Positions 56,450-64,000 of a DNA stretch of 64,000 bases are shown here, one piece after another. Positions within the stretch are counted from its first letter, which is position 1. Every line of letters begins with the position of its first letter. The notes beneath the pieces are model-generated. The model did no database searches. It was not told where the DNA came from and worked only from the letters and a program-made list of their open reading frames with translations. The stretch lies in assembly GCA_024515975.1 (NCBI GenBank), contig JAMSKV010000001.1, positions 124,001 to 188,000 of the forward strand, read 5' to 3'. Source of the DNA: Endosaccharibacter trunci (GTDB lineage Bacteria > Pseudomonadota > Alphaproteobacteria > Acetobacterales > Acetobacteraceae). Made by a program: the position numbers and the translations under genes.

Positions 56450-56941
56450 TCAGGCCGGGTTGAGCCAGGCGATCCCGGCTGTCAGCCAGGTCGCGTAGCA
56501 CACCCAGACGAAGGATGGTGCCATCAAAACGCAGCCCGTGCGATCGACAGCGCGGAAATCGCGCAGAGCGAGACCGGACAGCAGCACGGAGAACAGCCCG
56601 AATCCGATCGCCGGCTCCGTCTTGTGCAGCACGAAGAAGCACACGGACCAGACCAGGCCGATCAGCAGCGTCCAGCACCACAGCACCAGGGCCCTGTGCC
56701 GCGGCGGCACGCGGCGCGAACGCCAGACCCTCCAGGCGGCCACCGCCACCGGCACGGCCAGCACCGCCCAGCAGACCGGGAAACCCAGGGCCGGCAGCGC
56801 CCCCGGCGGGCGTCGGAGCGACGCATACCAGCCAAGCAGCGACGGCCAGGCGAGCAGCGCGCCGATCCCGGCCGAGCCCATGCTCAGCAGCACGAAACCC
56901 AGCAGCACCGTTATGGGGTTGGGCAGGCCGCGTCCTGGCAT
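56450..56941 (-). CDS. TspO/MBR family protein
   Basis: This 163-residue protein has five hydrophobic segments. The family pattern is present though divergent: WYASLRRPPGALPALGFPVCWAVL at the first loop and APSFVWVCYATWLTAGIAWLN at the end. TspO proteins bind tetrapyrroles such as protoporphyrin IX and affect stress responses. A SOUL heme-binding protein lies 1.8 kb away on the same strand. Confidence 0.82.
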   Translation of the reverse strand: MPGRGLPNPITVLLGFVLLSMGSAGIGALLAWPSLLGWYASLRRPPGALPALGFPVCWAVLAVPVAVAAWRVWRSRRVPPRHRALVLWCWTLLIGLVWSVCFFVLHKTEPAIGFGLFSVLLSGLALRDFRAVDRTGCVLMAPSFVWVCYATWLTAGIAWLNPA

Positions 56942-57120
56942 GCGCGAGGCTGACTGGAAGGCACGAACTCCCTGCGCGAGATGGACCGTCGACGATGAAG
57001 GCGGGTCGTCCGCGCGAATGCACCACCACGGGCGATAGGTGGCAAGGGAAAGGGTGAGGGCGCGCGATGTGCCCCGGTGACGCGGGCGATTTCAGCAGAT
57101 CCGTCTGGAGCGGAAGGGGC

Positions 57121-57145
57121 GAAGCCGCCAAGTGAAGCCGCCAAG
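57121..57145 (+). repeat. Short tandem direct repeat
   Basis: GAAGCCGCCAAG occurs at 57121-57132 and again at 57134-57145, separated by one T, giving a 13-bp period. It lies just upstream of the IS66 remnant and may mark the junction of the insertion or its decay. Confidence 0.6.
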
Positions 57146-57165
57146 CACCGTACGTCCCCTTCGTC

Positions 57166-57495
57166 GATTCAAGGCTGGCCGAGGCGATCCGCTATGCGCC
57201 GGGGCGATGGTCGGCGCTGCCGCGGCTCCTGGACGATGGGCGGATCGCCCTCGACGCCAATCCCGCGGAGCACGCGATCCGTCCCGTGGGGCCCGGACGC
57301 AGGAATTCCCTGTTCGCAGGCGGTGAGGGAGGCGCTCGCCGTCGGACGGTCGGCGCGTCGCTGACCGAGACGGTCAAATTCAACGGCGTCGAGCCGTTCG
57401 CGTGGCTGAAAGACGGACCCATCCGAAGGGTCGAAGGGCATCCTGCCCGACGGCATGATGCGCTTCTGCCGTGGAGCGGCAATTCATGGTTTTGA
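57166..57495 (+). pseudogene. IS66-family transposase C-terminal remnant
   Basis: Translation gives DSRLAEAIRYAPGRWSALPR and LLDDGRIALDANPAEHAIRP, then NSLFAGGEGGARRR and NGVEPFAWLKD, ending near DALLPW. This is the C-terminal end of IS66 TnpC transposases. The frame is closed by a TGA 30 nt upstream, and the rest of the transposase and accessory genes are absent. Several core residues are changed. This is a decayed fragment that cannot transpose itself. Confidence 0.82.
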
Positions 57496-57590
57496 CGAGC
57501 TTTCGCATTGAGTGTCTCCGCGGCCTGAACCCTTTCCCTCTGCACCTGAGCCATGGCAGACCGGCATATCCAATAGGAATTCGCAACGAA

Positions 57591-58028
57591 ATGCCTGCTG
57601 TTGATGAAGACCAGCGCCGTGAAGCAGCCTTCCTTGCCCTGATCCGCTACTCCGAGGCCGGTGGTCGCGAGCGTACCTATGGCAATCACTATTTCAGCAA
57701 CATGGCGACCCATCCCAGGAAATCATACACAAGGTGGGGTCACAGTTCAGACGCTGTGGGTGCCTAGGGTATCAAAAGTGGAACATACGACGATGCCGTG
57801 CGGAAAGGGGGCGCCCACGATTTTTATCCTCCTTCTCAAGATGCGGTAGCGCTCTGGCTCATCAAACGAGCTCATGCCCTTGACGACATCCATGCCGGCC
57901 GTCTCGGCGTCGCCTTCAGCAAGCTGGGCAGCACACGGTCGTCTCTACCGACCGGGCGAGCGCAGGAGGTCAGTGAAAGCGAAGCCGTCGCATATTTCTG
58001 GAAGCAGTTGGGCGAGAAGCCGCAATGA
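57591..58028 (+). pseudogene. Lambda-type lysozyme/endolysin (GH104-like), broken by an amber stop
   Basis: The reading frame resembles the lambda R endolysin. FLALIRYSEAGG matches the region of the catalytic Glu, NMATHPRK matches the HPRK motif, and SPKSQDAVAL is matched by YPPSQDAVALWLIKRAHALDDIHAGRL. A TAG at 57765-57767 replaces what should be the Tyr of the GAYQ-type motif, and the frame continues without shift to 58028. About six residues before the HPRK region also appear deleted. The product is probably inactive unless the stop is suppressed. It probably derives from a prophage or a lysis module. It overlaps the next gene by ATGA. Confidence 0.75.
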
Positions 58029-58630
58029 CTATGCCGGGTGCTGCGATCCTGGGGATACCCCTGTTGCTGGCGGCTGCAGCCCCCGCTGTGGCTGCGATCC
58101 CTGGTCCCCATCACGTCATCGACTGCGGCGGCACACGCTTCACCATTGATAACCGCTTCACTCCGTCGGAGAATTTATCGGAACAGGTCATGACTGTGCG
58201 CGGGCCGAACAAGACCGCCGTTCGTATCGACCTCGACGTTGCCCAAGTGCCTCTGGTCACCGATGACTCTCCTCCATTCGGTCCAGCGACCCTGATTTCT
58301 GCATGGTCGTGTCACAACACCCGCAAACGTATATTCATGGAAATCGTCTATGTTTGTAGTGACGATATTTCCCGGGCGGCCGTCGACCAATACTGTAACG
58401 GTTCCACCCGCTACGAATGGAGCCGTTACCTTGATCTCAAGGGACGCCGCCTTGATCCCGGTTACGCCATCGAGGATCCCCGCTATGTTGCCCTCAGACG
58501 CCGCCTTGGTCTCCCCCACCACGATCCGGACAGTACCTATGATAATGAGACTGATCCCCGTCTACTGAGCCTCGAGGTAGGTCGCGCAAGAGGCCTCGCG
58601 CCACCGTTTGAATGCCATCACCAGCGTTGA
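58025..58630 (+). CDS. Exported protein of unknown function, coupled to the broken lysozyme
   Basis: This 201-residue protein has a signal peptide (AAILGIPLLLAAAAPAVAA). The mature part has five scattered Cys, including VIDCGGTRF, SAWSCHN and IVYVCSDD, consistent with disulfides in the periplasm. No family was recognised. The ATGA overlap with the lysozyme frame implies that the two once worked as a unit, for example as lysis accessory or as inhibitor/immunity to the lysozyme. That role is inference. Confidence 0.6.
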   Translation: MTMPGAAILGIPLLLAAAAPAVAAIPGPHHVIDCGGTRFTIDNRFTPSENLSEQVMTVRGPNKTAVRIDLDVAQVPLVTDDSPPFGPATLISAWSCHNTRKRIFMEIVYVCSDDISRAAVDQYCNGSTRYEWSRYLDLKGRRLDPGYAIEDPRYVALRRRLGLPHHDPDSTYDNETDPRLLSLEVGRARGLAPPFECHHQR

Positions 58631-58824
58631 CGTGTCGGCGTCAGCATATCGTCAGAACCGTTTCTGCCGCACACTGCCGCCGCAGCACGACACTCCGCCA
58701 ATGGAACGCCCAACTTTGAGTCGGCGTGTCGAGACCAACGGCTGACGATTCGAGAGCAAGAAGCGGAGTTCTTCCTGACGCCCTCAGGCGCATGACGAGT
58801 CGTTGCCAGGCCAGGGAGCGTTTC

Positions 58825-59007
58825 ATGATCGACCCCGACACCACGATCCGACCGTCGATCCTCTACGCCAGAACCCCGGTGGACCTGTCCGGTGCGGAGA
58901 TCGCGTCGTCTTGCCTCGCTGGGATCGACGCGCCGTGCTACCCGACGCCCGGCCTCGACCGGGCTCGCGGCGATGCCGAACCGGCAGTGGGAGATGCGGC
59001 GCCATGA
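58825..59007 (+). CDS. Hypothetical 60-residue protein upstream of ada
   Basis: A short frame beginning MIDPDTTIRPSILYARTPVDLS has a GGGAG ribosome site about 7 nt upstream and overlaps the ada start by ATGA. The frame is open further up to 58726. The product has no recognised family. The overlap suggests translational coupling, but a chance frame cannot be excluded. Confidence 0.35.
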   Translation: MIDPDTTIRPSILYARTPVDLSGAEIASSCLAGIDAPCYPTPGLDRARGDAEPAVGDAAP

Positions 59008-60080
59008 GCCTCCGACGCGCGCATGCCCCGCTTGTCCGCGACGATCCGCGCTGGGCCCGTATCGTCGCGCGCGACAGGACAGCGGATGGGCTGTTCTGGT
59101 ACTCGGTGCGCACGACGGGCGTCTATTGCCGTCCGTCCTGTCCGTCGCGACGCTGCAACCCGGACAATGTCGGTCTTCACGACACGCTCGAGGAGGCCCG
59201 CCGGACCGGTTTCCGGCCGTGCAAACGGTGCAGGCCCGACGGACCGGACGCCGGGGAGAGGCGTGCCGGGATCGTCACCGAAGCCTGCCGGCTCATCGAG
59301 AAGGCCGAAACGGTGCCGTCCCTGACCGAGCTTGCCGCCGCGCTCGGGCTCAGTCCCGGCCATGTTCATCGGCTCTTCAAGGCGCATACCGGCCTGACGC
59401 CGAAAGGCTACGCGGCCGCGCACCGCAGGGCGCGGCTTCGGAAGGCGCTGATCGATGGAGGCAGCGTCACCGAGGCGATCTACGAGGCGGGATATGGGTC
59501 AAGCGGACGGTTCTACGAAGCGTCCGACGCTCTGCTCGGAATGACGCCGTCGCGGTTCCGCGCGGGCGGCGCCGAGGAAACGATCCGCTTCGCCATCGGC
59601 CAGACCACGCTCGGCGCGATCCTGGTCGCGTCGAGCGGCAAAGGCATTGCCGCCATTCTGCTCGGCGACGATCCCGAGGTCCTGGCTCGCGATCTTCAGG
59701 ACCGCTTCCCCAAGGCCAGGCTGATCGGCGCCGACGCGGAGTACGAGGCCGTTGTCGCGACGGTGGTCGGCTTCGTGGAGATGCCGCAGATCGGCCTCGG
59801 CCTGCCGCTCGACGTGCGCGGCACGGCGTTCCAGCAGAGGGTCTGGGCGGCGCTGCGCGAGATTCCACTCGGTCAGACCACGTCCTATGCCGATCTGGCC
59901 GAACGCATCGGATGTCCCTCGGCGACGCGGGCGGTCGCCGGCGCGTGCGCGGCCAACAGGCTCGCCGTCGCCATTCCCTGCCATCGCGTCGTTCGCACCG
60001 ATGGCGCCCTTTCGGGCTATGCGTGGGGCGTCGAGCGCAAGCGATCGATCCTCGCGCGCGAGCGGTCAGCGCGACCGTGA
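59004..60080 (+). CDS. ada: Ada bifunctional DNA repair protein and transcription regulator
   Basis: This 358-residue protein repairs alkylated DNA and activates the adaptive response. The N-terminal zinc domain has four cysteines spaced as in E. coli Ada (Cys42, Cys46, Cys73, Cys76). Cys42, aligned with E. coli Cys38, would accept methyl groups from phosphotriesters. An AraC-type helix-turn-helix follows (LTELAAALGLSPGHVHRLFKA). The C-terminal methyltransferase has AIPCHRVVR with acceptor Cys326. All key residues are intact. No alkB or alkA gene is adjacent. Confidence 0.95.
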   Translation: MSLRRAHAPLVRDDPRWARIVARDRTADGLFWYSVRTTGVYCRPSCPSRRCNPDNVGLHDTLEEARRTGFRPCKRCRPDGPDAGERRAGIVTEACRLIEKAETVPSLTELAAALGLSPGHVHRLFKAHTGLTPKGYAAAHRRARLRKALIDGGSVTEAIYEAGYGSSGRFYEASDALLGMTPSRFRAGGAEETIRFAIGQTTLGAILVASSGKGIAAILLGDDPEVLARDLQDRFPKARLIGADAEYEAVVATVVGFVEMPQIGLGLPLDVRGTAFQQRVWAALREIPLGQTTSYADLAERIGCPSATRAVAGACAANRLAVAIPCHRVVRTDGALSGYAWGVERKRSILARERSARP

Positions 60081-60159
60081 GGAAAGATCCTCCCTGAAAG
60101 GAAAGCAGAACCCACCCGTCCGGTTCTCTCTCGTCCTACCTCTTCTGAACCAATCGGAC

Positions 60160-60196
60160 AAAAGTCTTTTTGCTTCTTTTTCTTCAGAAAAAGAAG
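60160..60196 (+). repeat. 37-bp hairpin repeat, copy 2
   Basis: This is an identical copy of 53315-53351 in the same orientation. Here it lies 80 nt after ada and 16 nt before the end of the convergent - strand gene. The T-rich left arm and A-rich right arm could terminate transcription from both sides. Flanking bases differ from copy 1. Confidence 0.85.
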
Positions 60197-60211
60197 ACTC
60201 TTGCTTCCGCC

Positions 60212-62416
60212 TCAGCCGCGCCGGCGCCCACTCTCGCGCCACCAACCGAACAGGAAGCAGAACAGCGCCAGCGGCAGGACGAGGGCGGCGGGAAGCAGCG
60301 GATGGGCGCGTTCGCCGGTCACGGCGTGGGCGCCGTGGTCGCGCAGCCCGATCCAGCCCGGCCCTGAGGCGGCGCCGCCGCGTCCGACCAGGCGCAGGGC
60401 GGGGACACGGGACGGGTCGAACCGGTCGCCGAGCCAATGGATGCTGCCGCCGGTCGCCTCGATCAGGGGATGCAGTGGGCCGGCCGTGGCGCGCAGGTCG
60501 GCCATCTCCACCGGGTCGCCGGGGCTCGCGGCCGCGAAGGCCTGCGCCTCGCCGATCCGGGCTTCCCAGATTCCCGGCATGATCGCGGGCATGTTGCCGG
60601 TTTCGGTGCCGTTGCGACCGGGCTTCAACGCCAGCGTGTGCTTGCTGCCGTCCGGGGCGATGATCTCCGCGCTGGGGGAAGCGGTGCCGGACACGGAATG
60701 GCGCTGCACCGACAGGGTGCCGTTCTCGATGGAGGCGGACAGCCGCTCCTCCTCCAGCTCCGGCTCCTTCATCAGCCAATGCGCCAGACGGCGCAGGAGC
60801 TCCGCCTGCGGGCCGCCGCCATCCTCGCCGCGCGACCACAGCCAGAGCTGATCCGACAGCAGCAGCGCCACGCGGCCCTTGCCGACATGGTTCAGCAGCA
60901 GAAGCGGCGTGTCGCCGGGGCCGGAGAGCAGCACTTCCGTGCCGGGTGCCAGCGTATCCTTGTCCGCGCGGAGCGCGCGATACCAGTCGCCCCAGCCGCG
61001 ATCGGCGGCGCCCGGCTTCGGGTCCGCCGGCGGCTCCTGCGGGAGATCGGCGGTGACGGGATGGCGCCGTCCGAGCGGGGTCGGCATCGGCTGGAAACGC
61101 TGTTCGGTCAGGCCGCCCTGCTCGGGCACGCGGACGGGCAGGATGTCGCCAAGCGGCGTGTCCTGCAGCGTGCCGGGGCCGATGAATTCGGGGCCGGCCG
61201 TGACCAGCAGGCCGCCGCCGTCGCGCACGAAATCGGCGATGTTGGAGAGATAGGCCATCGGCAGGATGCCGCGATTCTCGAACCCGTCCAGGATGATCAG
61301 GTCGAACGAGCCGATCTTGTCCTGGAACAATTCGCGGATCGGAAACGCGATCAGCGCCAGCTCGCTGAGCGGAGTGGAATCGTCCTTGTAGGGCGGACGG
61401 AGGATGGTGAAATGCACCAGCTCCACCGCCGGGTCGGCCTTCAGCAGGCGCCGCCACACCCGCTCGCCCTGGTTGGGCGTGCCGGAGACCAGCAGCACGC
61501 GCAGATGGTCGCGCACGCCGTCGATCCGCAGCACGGCGTCGTTGTTCAGGTCCGATACCTCGCCCGGTAGGGAGGAGGCGTGCAGCGACAGGAAGAGCGG
61601 CCCGGGCGCCGTGACCGGCACGGTGATGTCCTGCGGCACGCCCGCGGTGATCGGGCGCTGTTCCGGCGCGTCGCCGTTGCGCCGGATGGTCAGCGTGGCC
61701 TGCGCGCCCTGCGGGGTCGGGCCAAGATCGTCGAGCTGCACGCGGATGGTGGCGTTCTGGCCGACGATGGCGAAGGGCGGCGCCTGCAGCACCCGCAGGC
61801 GGCGGTCGGTCTGCTCGTGCGCGGCCGGGATCAGCACATGCAGCGGGGTATCCGGATTGCCGGAGGGAAACGGGCTCGGGATCTGCGCCGGCACGTCGTG
61901 GGCCTGCCCGTCGGTGATGGCGACGATGGCGGCGATGCGGCCGCCGCCCGTACCGGTGCCGGTGCCGGTGCCGGTGCCGGAGGCGGGCACGCTTTCGGCC
62001 GCGCGCCGGATCGCGTCCACGAGATGCGTGCCGCCGCTCTGGTCTTGTCCGTTTCCGCCGGACACCGGAACGGTGCGGACGGTGATGCCGGGCAGCGCGG
62101 CGGCTTCCTGCCGGATGCGTTCCGCGGCCTGATCCGCCACAGCCTGCCGGTCGCCGATCCGCATGGAGGCGGAACGGTCCACCAGCAGCAGCAGGGTCTG
62201 GCCGAGCGGCCGCCAGTCCTGCTGCAGCAGCGTCGGGCCGGAGAGCCACGCCAGCAGCAGGGCGAAGCCGGTTCCGCGCCAGATCGCGCCGCTGGCGCGC
62301 CGGACCAGGGCGGTGGCGATGGCGACGAGGCAGAGCGCGCCCAGCGACCAGAGCAGGAAGACGGGCAGGAGGGGGGAGAAGCCGATGCTGTCGGCGCCGG
62401 ACAGGAGGCGGCTCAA
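60212..62416 (-). CDS. VWA-like membrane protein
   Basis: This 734-residue protein has two N-terminal membrane segments (about residues 16-37 and 50-60). A von Willebrand A-like domain follows with a MIDAS-type DRSAS (Asp80, Ser82, Ser84). A central region resembles class I glutamine-amidotransferase folds (LIILDGFENRGILPMAYLS). One membrane helix closes the C-terminus (LLPAALVLPLALFCFLFGWW). It starts at TTG 62416, overlapping the upstream gene stop (TTGA). Related genes occur next to DUF4159/BatA-type proteins and MoxR ATPases. The role is unknown. Confidence 0.75.
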   Translation of the reverse strand: MSRLLSGADSIGFSPLLPVFLLWSLGALCLVAIATALVRRASGAIWRGTGFALLLAWLSGPTLLQQDWRPLGQTLLLLVDRSASMRIGDRQAVADQAAERIRQEAAALPGITVRTVPVSGGNGQDQSGGTHLVDAIRRAAESVPASGTGTGTGTGTGGGRIAAIVAITDGQAHDVPAQIPSPFPSGNPDTPLHVLIPAAHEQTDRRLRVLQAPPFAIVGQNATIRVQLDDLGPTPQGAQATLTIRRNGDAPEQRPITAGVPQDITVPVTAPGPLFLSLHASSLPGEVSDLNNDAVLRIDGVRDHLRVLLVSGTPNQGERVWRRLLKADPAVELVHFTILRPPYKDDSTPLSELALIAFPIRELFQDKIGSFDLIILDGFENRGILPMAYLSNIADFVRDGGGLLVTAGPEFIGPGTLQDTPLGDILPVRVPEQGGLTEQRFQPMPTPLGRRHPVTADLPQEPPADPKPGAADRGWGDWYRALRADKDTLAPGTEVLLSGPGDTPLLLLNHVGKGRVALLLSDQLWLWSRGEDGGGPQAELLRRLAHWLMKEPELEEERLSASIENGTLSVQRHSVSGTASPSAEIIAPDGSKHTLALKPGRNGTETGNMPAIMPGIWEARIGEAQAFAAASPGDPVEMADLRATAGPLHPLIEATGGSIHWLGDRFDPSRVPALRLVGRGGAASGPGWIGLRDHGAHAVTGERAHPLLPAALVLPLALFCFLFGWWRESGRRRG
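61953..61980 (+). repeat. CCGGTG hexanucleotide repeat inside a gene
   Basis: The unit CCGGTG is repeated about 4.7 times. On the coding (-) strand it yields an alternating Gly-Thr run of about nine residues. Because the unit is six bases, changes in copy number would not shift the frame. Confidence 0.85.
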
Positions 62417-64000
62417 GGGTTGGGGTCTCCGGCATCGGCGGGCTGATCGTCGCCACCGAGCTGCCCGGGCGCCTGGCCCAGCCGCTTCAGCAGGGCCGGA
62501 ACATGCACCTGGTCGGCCTTGTAGTTGCCGGTCAGCGCGTAGATCACGGCGTTGACGCCGAAGCGGTAGGCCATGGTGCGCTGCTCGTCGCCGCCAGGGA
62601 TGGTGGCGAACGGATAGCCGCCATCGCCGTCCGTGGCCCAGGCGGCGGCCCAGTCATCGGCGCCGAGAATGACCGGGCTCACCCCGTCATTGCCGCTATC
62701 CTCGGTGGTGGCGACCCAGACCGGCGCGCCGCTGTAGCGCCCCGGCGTGCCGTGCAGCAGATAGAAGGTGCGGTTCAGCACGTGGTTGGGCGGCAGGATG
62801 GTCAGCGGCGGAATGTCGAGCCCGGTGGTGGCGAGGCGGAGCGCCTGTCGCGTGCCTGGGACGACCGGGACATAGCCGTTCTCCGTGCCCGCGCCTTCGG
62901 CCGCGCCCTGGGTGTCGATCATCAGGATGCCGCCATGGCTCATGAAGCTGTTGAGCGCCTGCTGCCATTTCGGATCGGGCGCGGCGCGCACGGTCTGCGG
63001 CGTCACCGGCCAGTAGAGCATCGGATAGAAGGCCAGGTCGTCGCGTCCCGGCACCACGCCGTCCGGCTCGCCCAGCCGGGCGGAGGTGCGGGCATTGGCG
63101 TAGCGGGTCAGGCCTTCCAGCCCCTGGCGGGAGACGGCGTCGGTGGCCTGGTCGCCGGTGACGACATAGGCGAGCCGCGTTTCGAGGGCGGGGCCGGGTG
63201 CGGGGCCGTTCGGATCGCCCGTCGCGGCTGAGGCTGCGGCGGCGGGCGGAGCCGGGACCGGCTGGGCGCGAGCCGGCTCCGCGCGGCTCAGCGCCAGCGC
63301 AGGGACGAGCAGCAGCGGCGCGATCATGCCGAGGCCGCGCCGGGGCACCGGCAGGAGGCCGCGCAGGATGAGCGTCGCCAGCAGATCGAGCACGAGCAGC
63401 AGCAGGGCGGCGACGAGCAGCCAGGGGCCGAAAGACCGGAAGCCGCGCCGGCCGGACAGGTCGCCGGGGACGCCGATCGGGGTTTCCGGGCGGAGCGGCG
63501 CCGCATCGTCGGCGAGGTTCAGGGCGCGCCGGAAGCTGGCGGGGCCGTAGAGGCCGGGCGGATGCGTGGCGGAGGCTTGCGTCCGCCCGAACGCGTCCGA
63601 GGCGAGGGCGCGGGCGGATGGCGGCGGCGGGGCGAGCTGGCCGTCGCCGGTCAGGCTCTCGGCGGGTTGCAGCAGCACGTCGCCGGATGGGGTCTGCACG
63701 CCGACCGCCTGCTCGACCAGACGCTGGAGCATGGAAGGGAACAGGCCGCTTAGCGGCAGATTCGACCAGTCCGCCGTGCTGGTGACGTGGAACAGCACGA
63801 GCTGGCCGCTGCCCAGCCGGGCGTGGGTGACCAGCGGCGTGCCGTCCGTTAGGCGCGCCCAGCTATGGGCGGCGAGATCGGCGGCCGGCGCGGCCAGGAC
63901 CTGACGTGAGACCAGCACGTCGTCCGGCACGGCCAGCCCGGCGAACGGCGTGGCGCTTCCGAACGGGGCAGGGTGTTCCGGGCGGCTCCAGGACATCGCG
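62413..64000 (-). CDS. DUF4159 domain membrane protein (N-terminus outside window)
   Basis: At least 528 residues are visible and the frame is open to the window edge, so the start is not seen. After one membrane helix (WLLVAALLLLVLDLLATLIL) and a second hydrophobic signal-like stretch, a DUF4159-like domain begins near LETRLAYVVTGDQATDAVSRQGL. It contains LAFYPMLYWPVTPQ and GGILMIDTQGAA. It is coupled to the VWA-like gene by TTGA. Such pairs are related to BatA-type aerotolerance proteins; the function is unclear. Confidence 0.7.
   Translation of the reverse strand, partial: AMSWSRPEHPAPFGSATPFAGLAVPDDVLVSRQVLAAPAADLAAHSWARLTDGTPLVTHARLGSGQLVLFHVTSTADWSNLPLSGLFPSMLQRLVEQAVGVQTPSGDVLLQPAESLTGDGQLAPPPPSARALASDAFGRTQASATHPPGLYGPASFRRALNLADDAAPLRPETPIGVPGDLSGRRGFRSFGPWLLVAALLLLVLDLLATLILRGLLPVPRRGLGMIAPLLLVPALALSRAEPARAQPVPAPPAAAASAATGDPNGPAPGPALETRLAYVVTGDQATDAVSRQGLEGLTRYANARTSARLGEPDGVVPGRDDLAFYPMLYWPVTPQTVRAAPDPKWQQALNSFMSHGGILMIDTQGAAEGAGTENGYVPVVPGTRQALRLATTGLDIPPLTILPPNHVLNRTFYLLHGTPGRYSGAPVWVATTEDSGNDGVSPVILGADDWAAAWATDGDGGYPFATIPGGDEQRTMAYRFGVNAVIYALTGNYKADQVHVPALLKRLGQAPGQLGGDDQPADAGDPNP

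Overview
The window is a GC-rich chromosomal segment from an alphaproteobacterium, most likely of the family Acetobacteraceae. Three things point there. The ribosomal gene order is alphaproteobacterial: secY-adk-rpsM-rpsK-rpoA-rplQ, with no rpmJ or rpsD in the run. rnhB sits next to a CcrM-type DNA adenine methyltransferase. There is a membrane-bound PQQ glucose dehydrogenase. The family assignment rests on recognised protein sequences and gene order, not on a database search.

Region 1 (1-27.2 kb) is core information processing, all on the + strand. It holds the end of rplJ, then rplL, rpoB and rpoC, closed by a strong intrinsic terminator at 9466-9497. A small secreted-protein gene follows, then rpsL, rpsG and tuf, and the complete S10, spc and alpha operons (rpsJ to rplQ) with secY and adk. 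A clear promoter precedes a 240-nt rpsL leader. A second clear promoter lies in the adk-rpsM gap. The run ends at the terminator at 27156-27188. fusA is missing from its usual place between rpsG and tuf. adk and rpoA appear to start with TTG and rpsM with GTG.

Region 2 (27.2-38.9 kb) is mixed metabolism and envelope. It has a large transglutaminase/DUF2126 protein followed closely by a slipin-like SPFH protein and a DEDD exonuclease. Next come the membrane glucose dehydrogenase and a translationally coupled exported beta-propeller lactonase, a plausible periplasmic glucose-to-gluconate pair. A zinc-ribbon metallopeptidase, a CsbD-like protein and a DUF1328 membrane peptide follow.

Region 3 (38.8-50.8 kb) is drug efflux on the - strand. 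A five-gene operon encodes an MdtABC-type RND pump with its outer-membrane factor and a DUF3147 protein. It is preceded by a TetR-operator-like palindrome. Both pump subunits carry Ser-rich insertions at the same place. An MFS drug exporter follows.

Region 4 (50.9-64 kb) has a second CsbD-like gene, rnhB-ccrM, a TenA-like gene, a SOUL lipoprotein, rhtA, an exported ankyrin protein and a TspO homologue. A decayed patch follows: an IS66 transposase remnant, a lambda-type lysozyme gene broken by an in-frame amber stop, and a coupled secreted protein. Then comes full-length ada. Last are two coupled - strand membrane proteins, one VWA-like and one DUF4159-like; the second runs off the window end.

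No rRNA, tRNA or CRISPR array was seen. Dispersed hairpin repeats occur between rpoB and rpoC and, as an identical 37-bp copy, at 53.3 and 60.2 kb. No wholly new multi-gene system is evident. The best leads are the RND pump insertions, the broken lysozyme with its coupled secreted partner, the rearranged str operon and the repeated hairpins.
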